This document shows, in pieces, positions 59,553-64,000 of a stretch of DNA of 64,000 nucleotides. The translations under genes and the position numbers were made by a program. Every line of letters starts with the position of its first letter. The stretch's first letter is position 1. Under the pieces are notes generated by a model. The model searched no databases. It saw nothing but the letters and a program-made list of their open reading frames with translations, and had not been told where the DNA came from. Source of the DNA: Psychromarinibacter halotolerans (lineage in GTDB: Bacteria > Pseudomonadota > Alphaproteobacteria > Rhodobacterales > Rhodobacteraceae); contig NZ_JARGYD010000008.1 in assembly GCF_029168315.1 (NCBI RefSeq), positions 124,001 to 188,000 of the forward strand. Reading direction: 5' to 3'.

Positions 59553-60626
59553 ATGGCGTTCGACTTCATCCTGATGCTGACCGAGAACGACCGCACCATC
59601 CCCGACGCCAAGCGACGGCTGGACGAGGCGCTGGAAGGCGGCGCGCGACATATCGGGTTCAAGGACGTGGGCCTGCCGCTGACCGAGTTGCAGGACCTTG
59701 CCGACCGCATCCGCGCGGCGGGCGGGCGCAGCTATCTTGAGGTGGTCAGCCTTGACGAGGACAGCGAACTGGCCTCCGCCCGCGCGGCGGTCGGGCTGGA
59801 CGTGGATTGCCTGCTGGGCGGCACCCGGGCCGAGGCCGTGACGACCATCACCCGCGATCATCCGCTGCGGTATTATCCCTTCCCGGGCCGCATCGTCGGA
59901 CACCCCAGCGTGCTGGAAGGACCCGCCAGCGCCATCGCGGACAGTGCCCGCGCGCTGGCGGAGCTGGAACATGTGCACGGGCTGGACCTGCTGGCCTACC
60001 GGTTCGACGGCGACGTCGCCGGGCTGATGGCGCAGGTCTGCGGCGGCATCGACAAGCCGGTGATCATGGCGGGCAGCATCGACAGCGCTGATCGCGTGTT
60101 CGCCGCCGCGCAGGCCGGGGCCGCAGGATTCACCGTCGGCACCGCCGCCCTGGCCGAGGCGTTCCCCGCCGAGGATCGCGGCTTTGTCGCGCAGGTTCGG
60201 GCGATCCTCGACATCACGCGGCGCGCCCGCGCCCGGTCCACCGCGCCAAGGCGGCTGGCGCTGGTGGCGCACGATACGCGCAAGTCGCACCTGAAGGCAT
60301 GGGTACAGCGCCATGCCCGCGCCCTGTCCGGGCATCGGCTGGTCTGTACCGGCGGCACCGGGCGCATGGTGGCCGAGATCGCGCCCGAGCTGACCGTCCG
60401 CCGCCTGCAGCGCGGCGCGCGGGGCGGCGACCAGCAGCTTGGCGCGCTTGTGGCCACGGGAGAATTGGATGCAGTGATCTTCTTCGCCGACCCAACCATC
60501 GCCCACGGCGGCGACGCCGACCTTCAGGCGCTGACCCGGCTGGCGATGCTGCACGACACGCCGCTGGCCCTGTCGCCGGGGTCTGCCGACCTGCTGGCAT
60601 CGGCCCTGCTGATGCAGGAAGACTAA
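59553..60626 (+). CDS. fusion of a TIM-barrel-like domain with a methylglyoxal synthase domain
   Basis: 357 residues. Residues 1-222 look like a beta/alpha barrel (FDFILMLTENDRTIPDAKRRL, GGARHIGFKDVG at 29-40, KPVIMAGSIDSADRV at 168-182 with a phosphate-loop feel) that I cannot name. Residues 234-357 match methylglyoxal synthase: VAHDTRKSHL (His240, Asp241, Lys244), TGGTG at 266-270, GGDQQLGAL at 291-299 (Asp293) and FFADP with Asp313. Aligned to E. coli MgsA from memory, His98 falls on Gly320 while a His sits two residues earlier. MgsA is usually a single 120-150-residue domain. Confidence 0.8.
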   Translation: MAFDFILMLTENDRTIPDAKRRLDEALEGGARHIGFKDVGLPLTELQDLADRIRAAGGRSYLEVVSLDEDSELASARAAVGLDVDCLLGGTRAEAVTTITRDHPLRYYPFPGRIVGHPSVLEGPASAIADSARALAELEHVHGLDLLAYRFDGDVAGLMAQVCGGIDKPVIMAGSIDSADRVFAAAQAGAAGFTVGTAALAEAFPAEDRGFVAQVRAILDITRRARARSTAPRRLALVAHDTRKSHLKAWVQRHARALSGHRLVCTGGTGRMVAEIAPELTVRRLQRGARGGDQQLGALVATGELDAVIFFADPTIAHGGDADLQALTRLAMLHDTPLALSPGSADLLASALLMQED

Positions 60627-60968
60627 GCCGGGCTGCGACCAATATTTGACGCTACGTCATACGATAGTCGACAGCCACGGCGTGCCGCCGGACGCGATCT
60701 GGATCGGTATGGTCGTAGGGGAAGCTTGCCGCCCTGCGTACGTGGGGCTGGAAAAAGATCGGCGCGGCCCCGTCGAAGCGGGTACCGCGCCTTTCGCACC
60801 TTTGTCTAGCAAGGTAACTCCAACGGCGAAAACATCAATACAGGAAATGCGTTCCGGGCCCCCGACCGCACGATTTTGCGGGTTATCACGGCGGATTTAC
60901 CCCGGCACTTTCCTTTCGGCGCGCGATCAGTAGGCTGCGCGCGAACTCAGACAGGAGACTTCCCGGAA
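60627..60968. other. 342-bp intergenic region
   Basis: Lies between the MgsA fusion and the MocA-type gene, both on the plus strand. No convincing gene or strong hairpin is seen. TATTTGACGCTACGTCATACGATAG near the start is relatively AT-rich and might hold a promoter, but the match is weak. The open frame upstream of the MocA ATG lacks family sequence. Confidence 0.5.
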
Positions 60969-62015
60969 ATGACCGATCTCAGGATCATGGTCGTGGGCGC
61001 CGGCGTGATCGGACGCACCCATATCGAAACGCTCGGCACGGCAAAGGGCGTGGCCCTGTCGGCCATCGTCGACACCGCCCCCGAAGCGAAGGCGCTGGCC
61101 GAAACGAAGGGCGTCCCGTTCTTCGAAGACGCCGAGGCCGCGCTTGCGGCCGGTGTGGCGGACGCCGTCGTCGTGGCGACCCCAAACGACAGCCACCTGC
61201 CGCTTGGCCTGCTGTTCCTGAAGGCCGGCCTGCCCGTCCTGATGGAGAAGCCCGTCGCCGGTACGCTGGCCGAGGGCGCGGAACTGGCGCAGGCGGTGAA
61301 GGACACCGGCGTGCCGGTGCTAGTCGGCCACCACCGCCGCCACAACCCGATAATCCAGACCGCGAAGGCCGCGATCGATCAGGGCGAGATCGGGGATCTG
61401 GTCACAGCCACCGTGATCAGCACCCTGACCAAGCCCGACCCCTACTTCGTCGCATGGCGCGTGAAGCCGGGCCACGGCGGCCCGCTGCTGATCAACGCCA
61501 CGCACGAGATCGACCTGCTGCGGCATTTCTTCGGAGAGGTCGCCAGCGTCTCGGCCGTCACCTCGGACCTGCGGGGCGGTCGCCCGGTCGAGGACACCGC
61601 CGCCGCCATCCTGACCTTCGAACGCGGCGGCATCGCCACGATCACCCAGTCCGACGCGGGCGCCGGTCCGTGGTCGTGGGACGTCACGGCGGGCGAGAAC
61701 CTTGCCCGCTTCCCGGCGCACGACACGATCTGCCACGCCTATTCCGGCACCAAGGCGGCGCTGTCGCTGCCCGACCTGTCGCTGTGGCGTCACCCGGGAA
61801 TCCCCGACTGGACCACCGAGATGTCCCGCACCACGCTGCCGCACCCGGACGGCGACGCCTATATCGGGCAGCTGGAACATTTCGGCGCCGTCGCACGGGG
61901 CGAGATCGCCCCGATCAACAGCGCCGAGGACGGTCTGGGCACCATGCGCGTGGTCGAGGCGATCAAGCGGTCGGCCTCGACCGGTTGCGCCGTCGCGCTG
62001 TCCGAACTGGGCTGA
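60969..62015 (+). CDS. Gfo/Idh/MocA-family oxidoreductase
   Basis: 348 residues. N-terminal Rossmann domain (1-120) with IMVVGAGVIGRTHIETLG, VVVATPNDSHLPLGL and the family-defining catalytic Lys motif LMEKPVAG near residue 93; the C-terminal alpha/beta domain follows. Such enzymes act on sugars, inositols or related polyols. No inositol or sugar catabolic genes are adjacent, so the substrate is open. The start ATG is preceded by GGAA; the stop lies in a 10-bp tandem repeat. Confidence 0.88.
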   Translation: MTDLRIMVVGAGVIGRTHIETLGTAKGVALSAIVDTAPEAKALAETKGVPFFEDAEAALAAGVADAVVVATPNDSHLPLGLLFLKAGLPVLMEKPVAGTLAEGAELAQAVKDTGVPVLVGHHRRHNPIIQTAKAAIDQGEIGDLVTATVISTLTKPDPYFVAWRVKPGHGGPLLINATHEIDLLRHFFGEVASVSAVTSDLRGGRPVEDTAAAILTFERGGIATITQSDAGAGPWSWDVTAGENLARFPAHDTICHAYSGTKAALSLPDLSLWRHPGIPDWTTEMSRTTLPHPDGDAYIGQLEHFGAVARGEIAPINSAEDGLGTMRVVEAIKRSASTGCAVALSELG

Positions 62016-62050
62016 AGCCGGCTGAACTGGGCTGAACTGGGCTGAACCGG
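62001..62050 (+). repeat. 10-bp tandem repeat spanning the MocA-gene stop codon
   Basis: The unit GCTGAACTGG recurs at 62011, 62021, 62031 and 62041 (first and last copies diverged), with a partial copy at 62001. Each full unit carries TGA, at 62013, 62023, 62033 and 62043; since 10 is not a multiple of 3, stops fall in all three frames. Confidence 0.9.
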
Positions 62051-62237
62051 GCCGGGGCCCGGCAAAACCCGGCGCTCGGGGCCCCCGCGCGCCTTTGCCC
62101 GGTTGATCAGAAGCCCGTCATCGTCTAGGCGAAAGCCAACGATTATCTCGGGGATCACCGGGCCGCGGCCCCGCCCATGAAGGGTGCGGCGCACGCAGGC
62201 CTCTGCTTTCAATCTGACAGGAAGGGCTCTTTCGACA

Positions 62238-64000
<1,763 letters not shown>

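Overview
The window is GC-rich (about two thirds G+C), gene-dense chromosomal DNA, most probably from a member of the Rhodobacteraceae (Roseobacter group, Alphaproteobacteria). This rests on gene content: a gamma-beta fused formate dehydrogenase subunit, his genes interleaved with small membrane-protein genes, a DmdB-like acyl-CoA ligase, a DUF2927 lipoprotein, a malic enzyme with a phosphotransacetylase-like tail, a monomeric isocitrate dehydrogenase, and GC-rich intergenic double-hairpin elements. I see no insertion sequence, prophage, integrase or CRISPR array. Both window edges cut genes (fdsA on the left, monomeric icd on the right).

Layout. 1-2617: fdsB-fdsA formate dehydrogenase operon (minus). 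2916-4793: tRNA-Tyr, rlmB, an intergenic stretch with a candidate structured RNA plus terminator, and a CoA-binding protein. 4821-11481: histidine genes split into hisA-(two membrane proteins)-hisF-hisE on plus and hisB...hisH on minus, with a TetR/DUF2306 divergent pair and a stand-alone Lrp-type ligand-binding protein. 11701-19534: acyl-CoA, quinone and nitronate-type metabolism, with a NodN-like MaoC protein, an acyl-CoA ligase and malonyl-CoA synthetase. 19548-24568: exported and outer-membrane proteins, a glycosyltransferase-like protein, malic enzyme and a DUF3072 protein.

24831-29350: a tight nucleoside-salvage operon cdd-deoA-deoB-add-upp, in which each gene overlaps or abuts the next. 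29421-38072: SPOR-like exported protein, FKBP isomerase, methyltransferase, MATE exporter, SLC13-type permease, tadA, AI-2E-type permease and an RluB-type pseudouridine synthase with a long basic tail. 38241-46084: TerC, a small membrane protein, XpaC-like and TelA-like proteins, a DUF2927 lipoprotein, a globin, an SPFH-GYF2 fusion and a zinc-ribbon membrane protein. This last group is the best candidate here for a poorly described multi-gene system, probably a tellurite-type or envelope-stress module. 46182-52685: a permease, a PfkB sugar kinase, dtd, a TPR-sulfotransferase, cysK and a META-domain protein. 52839-58323: an oligopeptide ABC transporter with fused ATPases. 58742-64000: a pyridoxal-kinase-like gene, a TIM-barrel/methylglyoxal-synthase fusion, a Gfo/Idh/MocA oxidoreductase and monomeric isocitrate dehydrogenase.

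Non-coding highlights: an H-type pseudoknot followed by an intrinsic terminator (4171-4261); a three-copy intergenic double-hairpin element whose stems covary (8405-8463, 35099-35203, 44238-44296); a 30-bp near-perfect palindrome covering a start codon (31127-31156); and a 10-bp tandem repeat that puts stop codons in all three frames after the MocA gene (62001-62050). All functional calls come from reading the sequence and recognising protein families; no database search was run.
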